10,857 nt of DNA, taken from contig JAGZDD010000134.1 of NCBI GenBank assembly GCA_018369015.1, positions 1-10,857 of the forward strand, written 5' to 3'. Under the pieces are notes generated by a model that did no database searches, was not told where the DNA came from, and worked only from the letters and a program-made list of their open reading frames with translations. How positions within the stretch are numbered: position 1 is the first letter of the stretch; each line of letters opens with the position of its first letter. A program made the position numbers and the translations under genes. Positions 1 through 6,916 of the stretch are shown piece after piece. Origin of the DNA: Clostridiales bacterium (lineage in GTDB: Bacteria > Bacillota > Clostridia > Lachnospirales > Lachnospiraceae).

Positions 1-792
1 ATGGAGCGGGGCTTAAAGCTCCCGTATGTCATTGGTGTTTCAGCTGGTTCCTGCAATGCGGTCGATTATGTTTCCGGACAAATTGGCCGGACAAAGGAGT
101 GTATGATTGATGCTCAGAAGGAATACAACTATATTAATATGAAAAACTTTTTCAAGACCGGTTATCTATTTGATATGGACATGGTGTTTGACCGCTTTCC
201 AAATGAACTTGTTCCTTTTGATTTTACTGCTTATTCAAATTCGGATATACGGTGTGTGATGACGGCCACCAACTGTCAGACCGGGATGCCTGTATATATT
301 GAAGAAAAAAAGGATAGAAAGCGGATGATGGATGCCTGCCGGGCCTCCTCAAGCCTTCCCTTTGTGGCGCCCATTGTCCGGGTGGACGGTATTCCAATGC
401 TTGACGGAGGCTTGTCGGATTCTATTCCTGTAAAAAGGGCGATGATTGACGGCTACCGGGATAATGTTCTTATTCTTACAAAGGTTAAGGGCTATAGAAA
501 GCCGGACGGCCCGGGAAAAACCTATAAAATGGCCCAGGTTGCCTATAAGCAGTATCCCCATCTTGTCAATGCGTTGAAATATAGAAACCAGTCTTACAAT
601 AAAACGCTGGATTACATTGAAAAGCTGGAAGAACGGGGCAAAGTTTTTGTGATCCGCCCGCAATTTGACGGTGCGGGCCGGGTGGAACGGGATGAAAAGA
701 AGCTGAATATTTTTTACCAGCATGGCTATGATTATATGAAAGCTAATTATGACAGGCTTTTAGACTGGCTTCAAACAAAAGCAGACCACTAA
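1..792 (+). CDS. Patatin-like phospholipase family protein, 5'-truncated by window edge
   Basis: Probable serine lipid acyl hydrolase of the patatin family, using a Ser-Asp dyad. The nucleophile motif G-V-S-A-G is visible with Ser at residue 14 of the visible protein, and the second catalytic motif D-G-G has its Asp at about residue 135 (MLDGGLSDSIPV). The C-terminal half after about residue 145 looks like the extension found in bacterial patatins of the DUF6363 type. Family members normally begin about 20-30 residues earlier, with a glycine-rich oxyanion-hole motif (GGGxRG). That motif is absent, so the ATG at base 1 is most likely an internal methionine and the true start lies upstream of the window. 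The reading frame ends with TAA and the next gene follows closely. No signal peptide or membrane segment is seen in the visible part, so it is probably cytoplasmic. The substrate cannot be inferred. Confidence 0.88.
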   Translation: MERGLKLPYVIGVSAGSCNAVDYVSGQIGRTKECMIDAQKEYNYINMKNFFKTGYLFDMDMVFDRFPNELVPFDFTAYSNSDIRCVMTATNCQTGMPVYIEEKKDRKRMMDACRASSSLPFVAPIVRVDGIPMLDGGLSDSIPVKRAMIDGYRDNVLILTKVKGYRKPDGPGKTYKMAQVAYKQYPHLVNALKYRNQSYNKTLDYIEKLEERGKVFVIRPQFDGAGRVERDEKKLNIFYQHGYDYMKANYDRLLDWLQTKADH

Positions 793-825
793 GAAAAAAA
801 TGAATGATTTTAAAAGATGGATAAA

Positions 826-830
826 AGGAG
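826..830 (+). promoter_or_regulatory. Ribosome binding site AGGAG that fixes the DUF896 start at 839
   Basis: AGGAG lies 8 bases before the ATG at 839. The earlier in-frame ATG at 800 has only an A-rich stretch before it and would place this site inside the coding region, so 839 is preferred. Confidence 0.75.
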
Positions 831-838
831 AAAATGGG

Positions 839-1069
839 ATGATTACAGATAAAGAAATTGCCCGTATTAATGAGCTTTACCATAAATCTAAAAATGAAGG
901 ACTGACGCCGGAGGAAAAGGAAGAACAGGCCCAGTTAAGAGGCGCTTATATTGCGGCTGTCCGCAAAAATTTGCGGGCGAACCTTGAAAACATGGATATC
1001 CAGTATCCTGACGGCACTGTGGAGCAGGTCAAGGATCGTTTAAAAAAGAAAAATAAATATATACATTAA
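839..1069 (+). CDS. DUF896 family small protein (YnzC-like)
   Basis: A 76-residue cytoplasmic protein of the DUF896 family, a small Firmicutes family whose biochemical role is not established; Bacillus YnzC is a well-known member of about the same length. The family pattern is clear: an N-terminal helical hairpin (KEIARINELYHKSKNEGLT, then EEKEEQAQLRGAYIAAVRKNLR), followed by the hydrophilic tail with the ME-x-I-x-x-x-x-PDG-type segment and a basic C-terminus ending KKKNKYIH. It has no signal peptide, membrane helix or cysteine cluster. The start at 839 was chosen over the in-frame ATG at 800 because of the AGGAG at 826-830 and because 76 residues fits the family size. The gene sits between the patatin gene and the folate gene with short gaps, consistent with one transcript. 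Its neighbours do not reveal its role. Confidence 0.9.
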   Translation: MITDKEIARINELYHKSKNEGLTPEEKEEQAQLRGAYIAAVRKNLRANLENMDIQYPDGTVEQVKDRLKKKNKYIH

Positions 1070-1073
1070 TAAA

Positions 1074-1814
1074 ATGAATCGACAGTTTGATGAAAAACAG
1101 GCTTTGCGTATGTATATGAAAGGCTTGCGCAGCCAGCTTACGAAGGCAGAAGTATCCGTAAGGAGCGCGGAGGTTTGCAGACATATTCTGGAGGGAAGCT
1201 TTTATAAAAGGGCTAAAGCAATTCTGGCTTATTACCCGATCGGCAATGAGGCAGATGTGCGGCCTGTTTTAGAGCAGGCGCTGGCTGATGGGAAGGCTGT
1301 GGGCCTGCCGAGAGTTTTGGACGCCAGGCGGATGGAATTTTACAGGGTGATAAGCCTTAATGAGCTTGAACCCGGGCCTATGAAGCTTATGGAGCCGGAA
1401 AAAAATTGTCCAAGGATTGTCCTGTCAGAGGATAGGTGTCTTTTAAAGCCAGCGCTCATGCTTGTTCCCGGACTGGCATTTTGTCTGTATAGCGAAGGGG
1501 AAAGCGAAAACATAGCGGATGGCAGTGCCGCTTTTATAGGACGTATGGGCTATGGCGGCGGATTTTATGATACATGGCTTGATAATTTTTACAGACAATG
1601 CGGGGGATCACCGGTTAAGAGGGCGGCTGGTTTAATAATGCCTGACCGTAAAATGCACGAAAGCGATGCTGCAGCCATGCCATTAGTGACATGCGGCGTG
1701 GCTTATGACTTTCAGCTTGTAAAAGCCGCGGCTCTGCCTGCCAAACGCCATGACCAGAGACTACATATGCTTGTTACCGATAAAGGAATGATCACCAATC
1801 CCGCAAGGGGATAA
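1074..1814 (+). CDS. 5-formyltetrahydrofolate cyclo-ligase (MTHFS), enlarged form
   Basis: Converts 5-formyl-THF plus ATP to 5,10-methenyl-THF, returning stored folate to one-carbon metabolism. Family features are an N-terminal K-x-x-L-R-x-x-x-K-x-L-R type helix (residues 8-20), YYPIGNEADVRP (53-64), the VPG-x-AF strand (131-136), the nucleotide loop GYGGGFYD (159-166), and the C-terminal GVAYDFQLV (208-216) with the LPAKRHDQRLHMLVTDKG segment. At 246 residues it is longer than the usual 180-200. The excess sits in two places flanking the catalytic loop: about 15 residues between VPGLAF and GYGGG, and about 20 between FYD and GVAYD. The start lies 4 bases after the DUF896 stop and has no recognisable Shine-Dalgarno sequence, so translation probably depends on coupling to the upstream gene. 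Whether the insertions affect activity is unknown; the core motifs are intact. Confidence 0.9.
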   Translation: MNRQFDEKQALRMYMKGLRSQLTKAEVSVRSAEVCRHILEGSFYKRAKAILAYYPIGNEADVRPVLEQALADGKAVGLPRVLDARRMEFYRVISLNELEPGPMKLMEPEKNCPRIVLSEDRCLLKPALMLVPGLAFCLYSEGESENIADGSAAFIGRMGYGGGFYDTWLDNFYRQCGGSPVKRAAGLIMPDRKMHESDAAAMPLVTCGVAYDFQLVKAAALPAKRHDQRLHMLVTDKGMITNPARG

Positions 1815-1820
1815 CTTGAT

Positions 1821-1906
1821 GCCGTGAGGAACACGGCAAAAATAATGAACGCCGCTTCGCGGCATACCTGTATGCCCTAAAAAAGATGGGCAAAAATAAT
1901 GAAAGG
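1821..1906 (+). repeat. Junction repeat: hairpin plus duplicated purine-rich tail before proA
   Basis: Non-coding spacer element. A perfect 6-bp hairpin, GCCGTG (1821-1826) / CACGGC (1832-1837) with loop AGGAA, is followed by the tail GGCAAAAATAATGAA (1835-1849). The same 15 bases recur at 1889-1903, 54 bases later, and there run into the proA ribosome binding site. Between them lie two overlapping hairpins, GCCGC/GCGGC (1851-1855 / 1859-1863) and GGCATA/TATGCC (1861-1866 / 1871-1876), and a weaker TGCCC/GGGCA pairing (1873-1877 / 1888-1892). These compete for the same bases. A related element is found before mutL. Confidence 0.7.
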
Positions 1907-1908
1907 AG
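1904..1908 (+). promoter_or_regulatory. Ribosome binding site AGGAG that fixes the proA start at 1917
   Basis: AGGAG is 8 bases before ATG 1917. The in-frame ATG at 1899 would put it inside the coding sequence and has no ribosome binding site of its own. Confidence 0.8.
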
Positions 1909-1916
1909 CAGAAAGA

Positions 1917-3185
1917 ATGACGTTAAATGAAATCGGGGCTGCTGCCCAAAAAGCCTCCCGCTTTCTCGTGAAGCTTGGACAAAAGGAAAAAAATGAGGCG
2001 ATTACAGCGGCCGCAAACGCTCTTCTTGAACACAAGGATATACTTACTGCGGCGAATGAAATTGATGTGAAAAATGCCCGGGATAAGGGCATGAAGGAAT
2101 CGCTTGTTGACCGTCTTATGCTAACGGACGCCCGGATTAACAGTATGGCAAAGGGGCTGCTTGAGATTGCCGCTTTAAATGACCCTGTGGGTGAAATCGT
2201 AGAGTCGACGATACGGCCCAATGGCCTTGAGGTGTGTAAAAAAAGGGTGCCTTTAGGGGTTATTGGAATTATTTATGAATCCCGGCCGAATGTAACTGCC
2301 GATGCCTTCGGCCTTTGCTTTAAGGCGGGCAATGCGGTTATTTTAAAGGGCGGAAGTGATGCAATTAATTCCAATACGGCTATTGTTTCAGTGCTTCGTA
2401 CGGCCCTTTGCGACTATGCAAAAACTGGCGGAATCGATGGGGCGCTTTTAGCGGACTGTATTTTACTTATCGAGGACACGAGCCGCGAAACGGCCCGGGA
2501 ATTTATGCGCCAAAACCGCTATGTCGATGTTTTGATTCCCCGGGGCGGCGCAGGGCTTATACGCACGGTTGTGGAAAATAGCACAATCCCTGTCATTGAA
2601 ACGGGAACCGGAAATTGCCATGTGTATGTGGATGAAAGCGCGGATATTGATATGGCGGTAAAAATTATCGAAAACGCCAAAACTCAAAGAACCGGCGTGT
2701 GCAATGCCTGCGAATCCTTAGTGATCCATAAAAACATTTTAAACGAAGCATTTCCTAAAATATGTGAGGTATTAAAAAGCCACGGCGTAGAAATCCGGGC
2801 GGATGAGGCGGCGCGCAGTGTTGTCGGCGGCCTTAAGGCTGCCTGTGAGGAAGATTTTGGCACGGAGTATTTAGATCTTATTATTTCTGTAAAAACAGTG
2901 GCCTCTCTTGATGAAGCGATTGAACATATTAATATATATAACACAAAACATTCGGAAACGATTGTGACAAAGGATTATGCCAATGCCCGCCGGTTTTTAA
3001 ATGAGATCGACGCTGCGGCGGTTTATGTCAATGCATCTACACGTTTTACCGATGGCTTTGAATTTGGCTTTGGGGCGGAGATTGGTATTAGTACTCAGAA
3101 GCTTCATGCCAGAGGGCCGATGGGGCTTAAAGAGCTGACAACGACAAAATATGTCGTTTATGGTGATGGACAAATCCGACAGTGA
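1917..3185 (+). CDS. proA: Glutamate-5-semialdehyde dehydrogenase (gamma-glutamyl phosphate reductase)
   Basis: Second step of proline synthesis: NADPH-dependent reduction of gamma-glutamyl phosphate to glutamate-5-semialdehyde. The 422-residue length from ATG 1917 matches the roughly 415-residue family norm. The aldehyde-dehydrogenase-fold landmarks appear in order: GVIGIIYESRPNVTADA (about residues 114-130), KAGNAVILKGGSDA (136-149), VDVLIPRGGAGLI (203-215), PVIETGTGNCHVYVD (225-239), and the catalytic cysteine segment QRTGVCNACESLVIH, where Cys262 is the expected nucleophile. The C-terminal FGFGAEIGISTQKLHARGPMGL segment is also intact. The usual partner proB (glutamate 5-kinase) is not adjacent on either side, so it must lie elsewhere or be outside the window. 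The gene is preceded by a 102-base structured spacer and a strong AGGAG, and its 3' end probably carries the miaB promoter. Confidence 0.97.
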   Translation: MTLNEIGAAAQKASRFLVKLGQKEKNEAITAAANALLEHKDILTAANEIDVKNARDKGMKESLVDRLMLTDARINSMAKGLLEIAALNDPVGEIVESTIRPNGLEVCKKRVPLGVIGIIYESRPNVTADAFGLCFKAGNAVILKGGSDAINSNTAIVSVLRTALCDYAKTGGIDGALLADCILLIEDTSRETAREFMRQNRYVDVLIPRGGAGLIRTVVENSTIPVIETGTGNCHVYVDESADIDMAVKIIENAKTQRTGVCNACESLVIHKNILNEAFPKICEVLKSHGVEIRADEAARSVVGGLKAACEEDFGTEYLDLIISVKTVASLDEAIEHINIYNTKHSETIVTKDYANARRFLNEIDAAAVYVNASTRFTDGFEFGFGAEIGISTQKLHARGPMGLKELTTTKYVVYGDGQIRQ

Positions 3186-3195
3186 CCTGTATAAT
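3167..3195 (+). promoter_or_regulatory. Probable sigma-A promoter for miaB, overlapping the end of proA
   Basis: TGGACA (3167-3172, five of six matches to TTGACA) and a perfect TATAAT (3190-3195) are separated by 17 bases, the optimal spacing for the housekeeping sigma factor. The predicted start of transcription is near 3202, giving a leader of about 145 bases before the miaB ATG at 3346. The -35 box lies within the last codons of proA. This is the best promoter match I found in the window; it is inferred from sequence only. Confidence 0.6.
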
Positions 3196-3219
3196 AGTTA
3201 AAGTATTTTAGTAACTATT
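3193..3219 (+). repeat. AT-rich inverted repeat after proA
   Basis: AATAGTTA (3193-3200) pairs with TAACTATT (3212-3219), an 8-bp perfect stem with an 11-base loop. It overlaps the predicted -10 box and transcription start. No T-tract follows, so it is not a typical terminator. It could be an operator-like site or the edge of an intergenic repeat. Confidence 0.5.
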
Positions 3220-3233
3220 CAGCCATGCATCCC

Positions 3234-3281
3234 GGATTCACGCAGCTAACGCAGCTCACCGCCGCATACGCGGCTGAATCC
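3234..3281 (+). repeat. Nested hairpins and short direct repeat in the miaB leader
   Basis: GGATTCA (3234-3240) pairs with TGAATCC (3275-3281) and encloses a second hairpin, GCCGC (3261-3265) / GCGGC (3270-3274) with loop ATAC. The two right-hand arms abut, so the helices could stack. The 5' side of the enclosed region holds the direct repeat CGCAGCT at 3241-3247 and 3250-3256. Downstream, TATGGCGT occurs at 3287-3294 and 3312-3319. No known riboswitch consensus is recognised. Confidence 0.5.
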
Positions 3282-3307
3282 TCGATTATGGCGTACCGCA
3301 GGAATTG

Positions 3308-3327
3308 CCTGTATGGCGTGAAAAAGG
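3308..3327 (+). repeat. Partial copy of the junction repeat before miaB
   Basis: CCTGTATGGCGTGAAAAAGG matches the proA-junction segment beginning at 1867 (CCTGTATGCCCTAAAAAAGA) at 16 of 20 positions. Like that copy, it is followed by a purine-rich run leading into the next gene's ribosome binding site (AGAGGT at 3335-3340, 5 bases before ATG 3346). Confidence 0.45.
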
Positions 3328-3345
3328 CTTAGAAAGAGGTAAAAT

Positions 3346-4764
3346 ATGGATTTTCAAAACGACGAAGCATTGAGGCAAAAGGAGATTATTGCCGAATTAA
3401 GAAACCGCTTTGAAAAAGAATATAAAGAAACTGGCAAAAAAAAGACCTATTGCTGTACAACCTTTGGCTGTCAGATGAACGCGAGAGATTCTGAGAAGCT
3501 TTCAGGTATTTTAGAGTCCATCGGTTATGAGAGGGTGGAGGAAGAAGACGCGGATTTCGTTATTTATAATACATGTACAGTTCGTGAAAATGCCAATCTT
3601 AAAGTATACGGCCGCTTAGGAACATTAAAAAAAATTAAGGAAAATCGGCCGGGGATGCTTATTGCCCTGTGCGGCTGTATGATGCAGGAGCCGCAGGTTG
3701 TCGAAAAGCTTCGCAAAAGCTACCGCCATGTGGATATCATTTTTGGCACGCACAATATTTATAAGCTGGCTGAGCTGATCCGTGACCGGCTTGACTTTGG
3801 GGCGATGATTATAGATGTGTGGAAGGATACGGATAAAATCGTTGAGGAGCTTCCTCAGCACCGCAAATACGCTTTTAAATCGGGCGTCAATATTATGTTT
3901 GGCTGTAATAATTTTTGCAGCTATTGTATTGTTCCCTATGTGCGCGGACGGGAGCGGAGCCGCAGGCCGGAGGATATTATCAGCGAAATCCGCAAAGATG
4001 TGGCAGACGGTGTTGTGGAGGTCATGCTTCTTGGGCAGAATGTTAATTCCTACGGGAAAAATCTGGAAAATCCCATAAGCTTTGCCAGGCTTTTAACCGA
4101 GGTTGAAAAAATTGACGGCCTTTCGCGTATCCGTTTTATGACCTCCCATCCCAAGGATTTATCCGACGAGCTTATTGAGGTTATGGGAAAATCGAAAAAA
4201 ATATGCCCCCATCTTCATCTGCCTTTGCAGTCGGGAAGCAGCCGTATTTTGAAGCTGATGAACCGGAAGTATACAAAAGAGGATTACTTAACTTTAGTGG
4301 ATAAAATACGGAAAGCCTGTCCGGATATTTCACTGACCACAGATATTATTGTCGGGTTCCCGGGAGAAACGGAGGAAGATTTTGCCGAGACCATGGATGT
4401 TGTCGAAAAAGTGCGCTATGACAGCGCTTTTACATTTATTTACTCCAAGCGCAATGGTACGCCGGCAGCCGCCATGGAAAACCAGGTGCCGGAGGATGTG
4501 ATTAAGGACCGGTTTGACCGTCTGCTGTCAAGAGTCCAGTCGATTGCGGCGGATGTATGCGCAAGGCATGAGGGCCAGGTGATGGAGGTCTTAGTAGAGC
4601 AGACAAACCATCAGGAGCCCGGACTTGTGACCGGACGTCTTGGCAATAATACAGTGGTTCATTTTCCGGGCGATGCGTCCATGATCGGGAAGCTGGTTTC
4701 GGTACGCTTAAAGGAATGTAAAGGCTTTTATTATATCGGAGAGCCGTACAAAAACGAGGTATGA
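3346..4764 (+). CDS. miaB: tRNA-2-methylthio-N6-dimethylallyladenosine37 synthase MiaB
   Basis: Radical SAM methylthiotransferase that converts i6A37 to ms2i6A37 in tRNAs reading UNN codons. The 472-residue protein has a charged N-terminal extension of about 32 residues. The MTTase domain follows, with auxiliary cluster cysteines C42 (GCQMN), C77 (NTCTVR) and C111 (CGCM). The radical SAM CxxxCxxC motif is C187, C191, C194, within FGCNNFCSYCIVPYVRGRE. The GQNVNSYG motif and a C-terminal TRAM tRNA-binding domain (from about 405) complete the family layout, and all six cluster cysteines are present. The GQNVNSYG motif and the V-R-G-R-E-R-S-R stretch fit MiaB better than the related MtaB or RimO. 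The ribosome binding site AGAGGT ends 5 bases before the start. The stop overlaps or nearly touches the glnN start. A promoter candidate at 3167-3195 would allow transcription separate from proA. Confidence 0.97.
   Translation: MDFQNDEALRQKEIIAELRNRFEKEYKETGKKKTYCCTTFGCQMNARDSEKLSGILESIGYERVEEEDADFVIYNTCTVRENANLKVYGRLGTLKKIKENRPGMLIALCGCMMQEPQVVEKLRKSYRHVDIIFGTHNIYKLAELIRDRLDFGAMIIDVWKDTDKIVEELPQHRKYAFKSGVNIMFGCNNFCSYCIVPYVRGRERSRRPEDIISEIRKDVADGVVEVMLLGQNVNSYGKNLENPISFARLLTEVEKIDGLSRIRFMTSHPKDLSDELIEVMGKSKKICPHLHLPLQSGSSRILKLMNRKYTKEDYLTLVDKIRKACPDISLTTDIIVGFPGETEEDFAETMDVVEKVRYDSAFTFIYSKRNGTPAAAMENQVPEDVIKDRFDRLLSRVQSIAADVCARHEGQVMEVLVEQTNHQEPGLVTGRLGNNTVVHFPGDASMIGKLVSVRLKECKGFYYIGEPYKNEV
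4756..4760 (+). promoter_or_regulatory. Ribosome binding site GAGGT for glnN, inside the miaB 3' end
   Basis: GAGGT directly abuts the ATG at 4761 but sits 6 bases before the ATG at 4767. That favours 4767 as the main start of glnN; the 4761 ATG, which overlaps the miaB stop as ATGA, would have an unworkably short spacing. Confidence 0.6.
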
Positions 4765-4766
4765 AT

Positions 4767-6875
4767 ATGAATAAAGGAATTAAAGTGACAGATATTTTTG
4801 CATCCAATGTGTTCGACGATGCAGTAATGCGGGAAAGACTGCCAAAAAGAATTTACGCAGAGCTTAAAAATACCATGAATAAAGGGGTGGAGCTGGATAA
4901 GCATGTGGCAGATGTGGTTGCCAATGCGATGAAGGACTGGGCCATTGAAAAAGGGGCAACCCATTACAGCCATTGGTTCCAGCCGCTGACCGGCTATACT
5001 GCGGAAAAGCATGACGCATTTTTAACCCCGGCCGGTGACGGCAACATTATTATGGAATTTTCCGGCAAGGAGCTGATTAAGGGAGAGCCGGACGGTTCGT
5101 CTTTCCCTTCCGGCGGTCTTCGGTCGACCTTTGAGGCCAGGGGCTATACGGCCTGGGATCTGTCCTCACCGGCCTTTATCCACGAGGCGCCGACGGGAGC
5201 TGTCTTATGTATTCCTACAGTATTCTTTTCCTATACCGGAGAAGCTCTGGATAAAAAAACACCGCTTTTGCGTTCTATGGAGGCTATTGACAAACAGGCG
5301 CTTCGGATTGTCCGCTTGTTTGGGAATACAACCGCTTCTAAGGTGACAACCTCAGTCGGTGCCGAGCAGGAATATTTCCTTGTAGACAAGGATACATATA
5401 TGAAGCGCAAAGACCTTATTTTTGCGGGCCGCACCCTCTTTGGCGCTCCGGCGCCCAAGGGCCAGGAAATGGATGATCATTATTTTGGCATTATTAAGGA
5501 GCGGGTTGCCGCCTACATGAGCGATCTTAACGTGGAGCTGTGGAAGCTGGGCGTGACAGCTAAAACCCAGCACAATGAAGTGGCTCCGGCACAGCATGAG
5601 CTTGCCCCGGTATACGCGACGACAAACATTGCCACAGACCATAACCAGCTTGTTATGGAAACAATGAAAAAGGTGGCGCTGCGCCACAATCTTGTCTGCC
5701 TGCTCCACGAAAAGCCTTTTGATGGAGTGAATGGCTCAGGAAAGCATAACAATTGGTCCATGATTACGGATACAGGGATCAATCTTTTAGACCCGGGAAA
5801 GACACCCCATGAAAACCGCCAGTTCCTTTTAATTTTATCCGCTATATTAAAGGCTGTGGACGAATATGCGCCGCTGCTTCGGGAGTCGGCGGCCAATCCG
5901 GGCAATGATTACCGTCTTGGCGCCCATGAGGCTCCCCCGGCGATTGTTTCCGTATTTTTGGGAGAGCAGCTTGAGGATGTATTAAACCAGCTTTGCGAAA
6001 AAGGCGAGGCCACCAGCTCCAAAGAAGGCACCAATGCCAATATCGGCGTTTCCACGGTGCCTAAATTTAAGATGGACGCAACGGACAGGAACCGTACATC
6101 GCCATTTGCCTTTACAGGAAATAAATTTGAGTTCCGTATGGTTGGGTCTTCGGCCTCTATTGCGGACGCCAATATTGTCCTTAATACGATTGTGGCAGAA
6201 ACGCTGTGTCAGGCTGCGGATCTTCTGGAAAGCTCATCAGATGTAGAAATGGCGGCCCATGACCTTATAAAAAAATGGGTCAGCGAGCATATCCGTATTA
6301 TTTTTAACGGCAATGGCTATTCTGAGGAGTGGGTAGCTGAGGCGGCGCGGCGCGGCCTTCCGAATATTACAAATATGGTCGACGCCGCCGGCTGCCTGAC
6401 AGATCCGAAAACGATTGAGCTGTTTGAACGCCATAACGTATTGACAAAGGTTGAACTGGCCGCCCGCGAGGAGGTTGCCTATGAAATTTATTCTAAGGCG
6501 GTCAATATAGAGGCGCGGACAATGATCGATATGGCGAAAAAAGAAATTATTCCAGCGGTGATTAAATATACGACAACAGTGGCAGATTCTATACGCAGCG
6601 TGGAGGCTGCCGGATATGATGCCAGCGTACAGCGTATTGTTATGTCCGACTGCTCGAAATATTTAAAGGCGATGAATGACGCCCTGATCCAGTTAGAATC
6701 AAGCGTGCGGCATGCTGCTTCCTTTGAAATTTTTAAAGACAGGGCGGTGGCCTGCCGGGATGAGGTGTGTCCGGCAATGAAGGCGCTTAGAAGCCCTGCG
6801 GATGCGCTGGAGCGTATTGTTGATGAAAAGGAATGGCCATTCCCGACCTATGGCGATTTAATGTTTAATGTATAA
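4767..6875 (+). CDS. glnN: Glutamine synthetase type III (GSIII)
   Basis: ATP-dependent synthesis of glutamine from glutamate and ammonia. At 702 residues it has the GSIII size, far above type I (about 450-470). Visible motifs, numbered from 4767: the beta-grasp region with EPDGSSFPSGGLRSTFEARGYTAWD (about 110-135), metal-binding SVGAEQEYF (about 196-204), the ATP/glutamate region NGSGKHNNWSM (about 322-332), the GSIII signature RLGAHEAPPAI (about 383-393), and FRMVGSSASIADAN (about 456-469). A helical C-terminal region follows. Start 4767 is chosen on ribosome-binding-site spacing; 4761 (two residues longer, 4-base overlap with miaB) is the alternative. Either way the gene is probably translationally coupled to miaB, an odd partner for an ammonia-assimilation enzyme. 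A perfect 17-bp hairpin begins 3 bases after the stop. No nitrogen-control operator was recognised upstream, as there is no spacer. Confidence 0.96.
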   Translation: MNKGIKVTDIFASNVFDDAVMRERLPKRIYAELKNTMNKGVELDKHVADVVANAMKDWAIEKGATHYSHWFQPLTGYTAEKHDAFLTPAGDGNIIMEFSGKELIKGEPDGSSFPSGGLRSTFEARGYTAWDLSSPAFIHEAPTGAVLCIPTVFFSYTGEALDKKTPLLRSMEAIDKQALRIVRLFGNTTASKVTTSVGAEQEYFLVDKDTYMKRKDLIFAGRTLFGAPAPKGQEMDDHYFGIIKERVAAYMSDLNVELWKLGVTAKTQHNEVAPAQHELAPVYATTNIATDHNQLVMETMKKVALRHNLVCLLHEKPFDGVNGSGKHNNWSMITDTGINLLDPGKTPHENRQFLLILSAILKAVDEYAPLLRESAANPGNDYRLGAHEAPPAIVSVFLGEQLEDVLNQLCEKGEATSSKEGTNANIGVSTVPKFKMDATDRNRTSPFAFTGNKFEFRMVGSSASIADANIVLNTIVAETLCQAADLLESSSDVEMAAHDLIKKWVSEHIRIIFNGNGYSEEWVAEAARRGLPNITNMVDAAGCLTDPKTIELFERHNVLTKVELAAREEVAYEIYSKAVNIEARTMIDMAKKEIIPAVIKYTTTVADSIRSVEAAGYDASVQRIVMSDCSKYLKAMNDALIQLESSVRHAASFEIFKDRAVACRDEVCPAMKALRSPADALERIVDEKEWPFPTYGDLMFNV

Positions 6876-6877
6876 TG

Positions 6878-6916
6878 TCATCGGATAGGGGAAGAGTTTC
6901 TTCCCCTATCCGATGA
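6878..6916 (+). terminator. 17-bp perfect hairpin immediately after glnN
   Basis: The arm at 6878-6894 (TCATCGGATAGGGGAAG) is perfectly complementary to 6900-6916, with loop AGTTT. Its position just past the stop codon fits a transcript end or a 3' stabilising structure. There is no T-tract on either side, so it is not a standard intrinsic terminator and could instead protect the glnN message or belong to a repeat. Confidence 0.5.

Noticed and set aside
349..723. Reverse-strand open frame of 124 residues opposite the patatin gene
   Set aside because: It has no recognisable family features and its forward strand is clearly coding.
800..838. Upstream ATG extending the DUF896 protein by 13 residues
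   Set aside because: It has no proper ribosome binding site, the AGGAG at 826-830 points to 839, and the longer form exceeds the family length.
1821..1906. Possible CRISPR-like repeat array
   Set aside because: There are only two partial repeat copies, no regular spacers and no cas genes; the copies end in a ribosome binding site.
1899..1916. Earlier in-frame ATG for proA
   Set aside because: It would place the strong AGGAG inside the gene, and the added residues are simply the repeat tail and ribosome binding site translated.
3193..3219. AT-rich hairpin as proA terminator
   Set aside because: The stem is weak, there is no following T-tract, and it overlaps the proposed miaB promoter.
3291..3302. 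GCGTACCGCAGG resembling part of a T-box antiterminator
   Set aside because: The rest of the T-box consensus, a specifier stem and a terminator with T-tract are absent, and miaB is not a usual T-box target.
5352..5905. Two long reverse-strand open frames inside glnN
   Set aside because: They lie opposite conserved GSIII coding sequence, have no recognisable protein features, and are best explained as antisense shadows.
6871..6876. Perfect TATAAT at the glnN stop codon
   Set aside because: There is no matching -35 box at 16-18 bases upstream, and the predicted transcript would start within the 17-bp hairpin.
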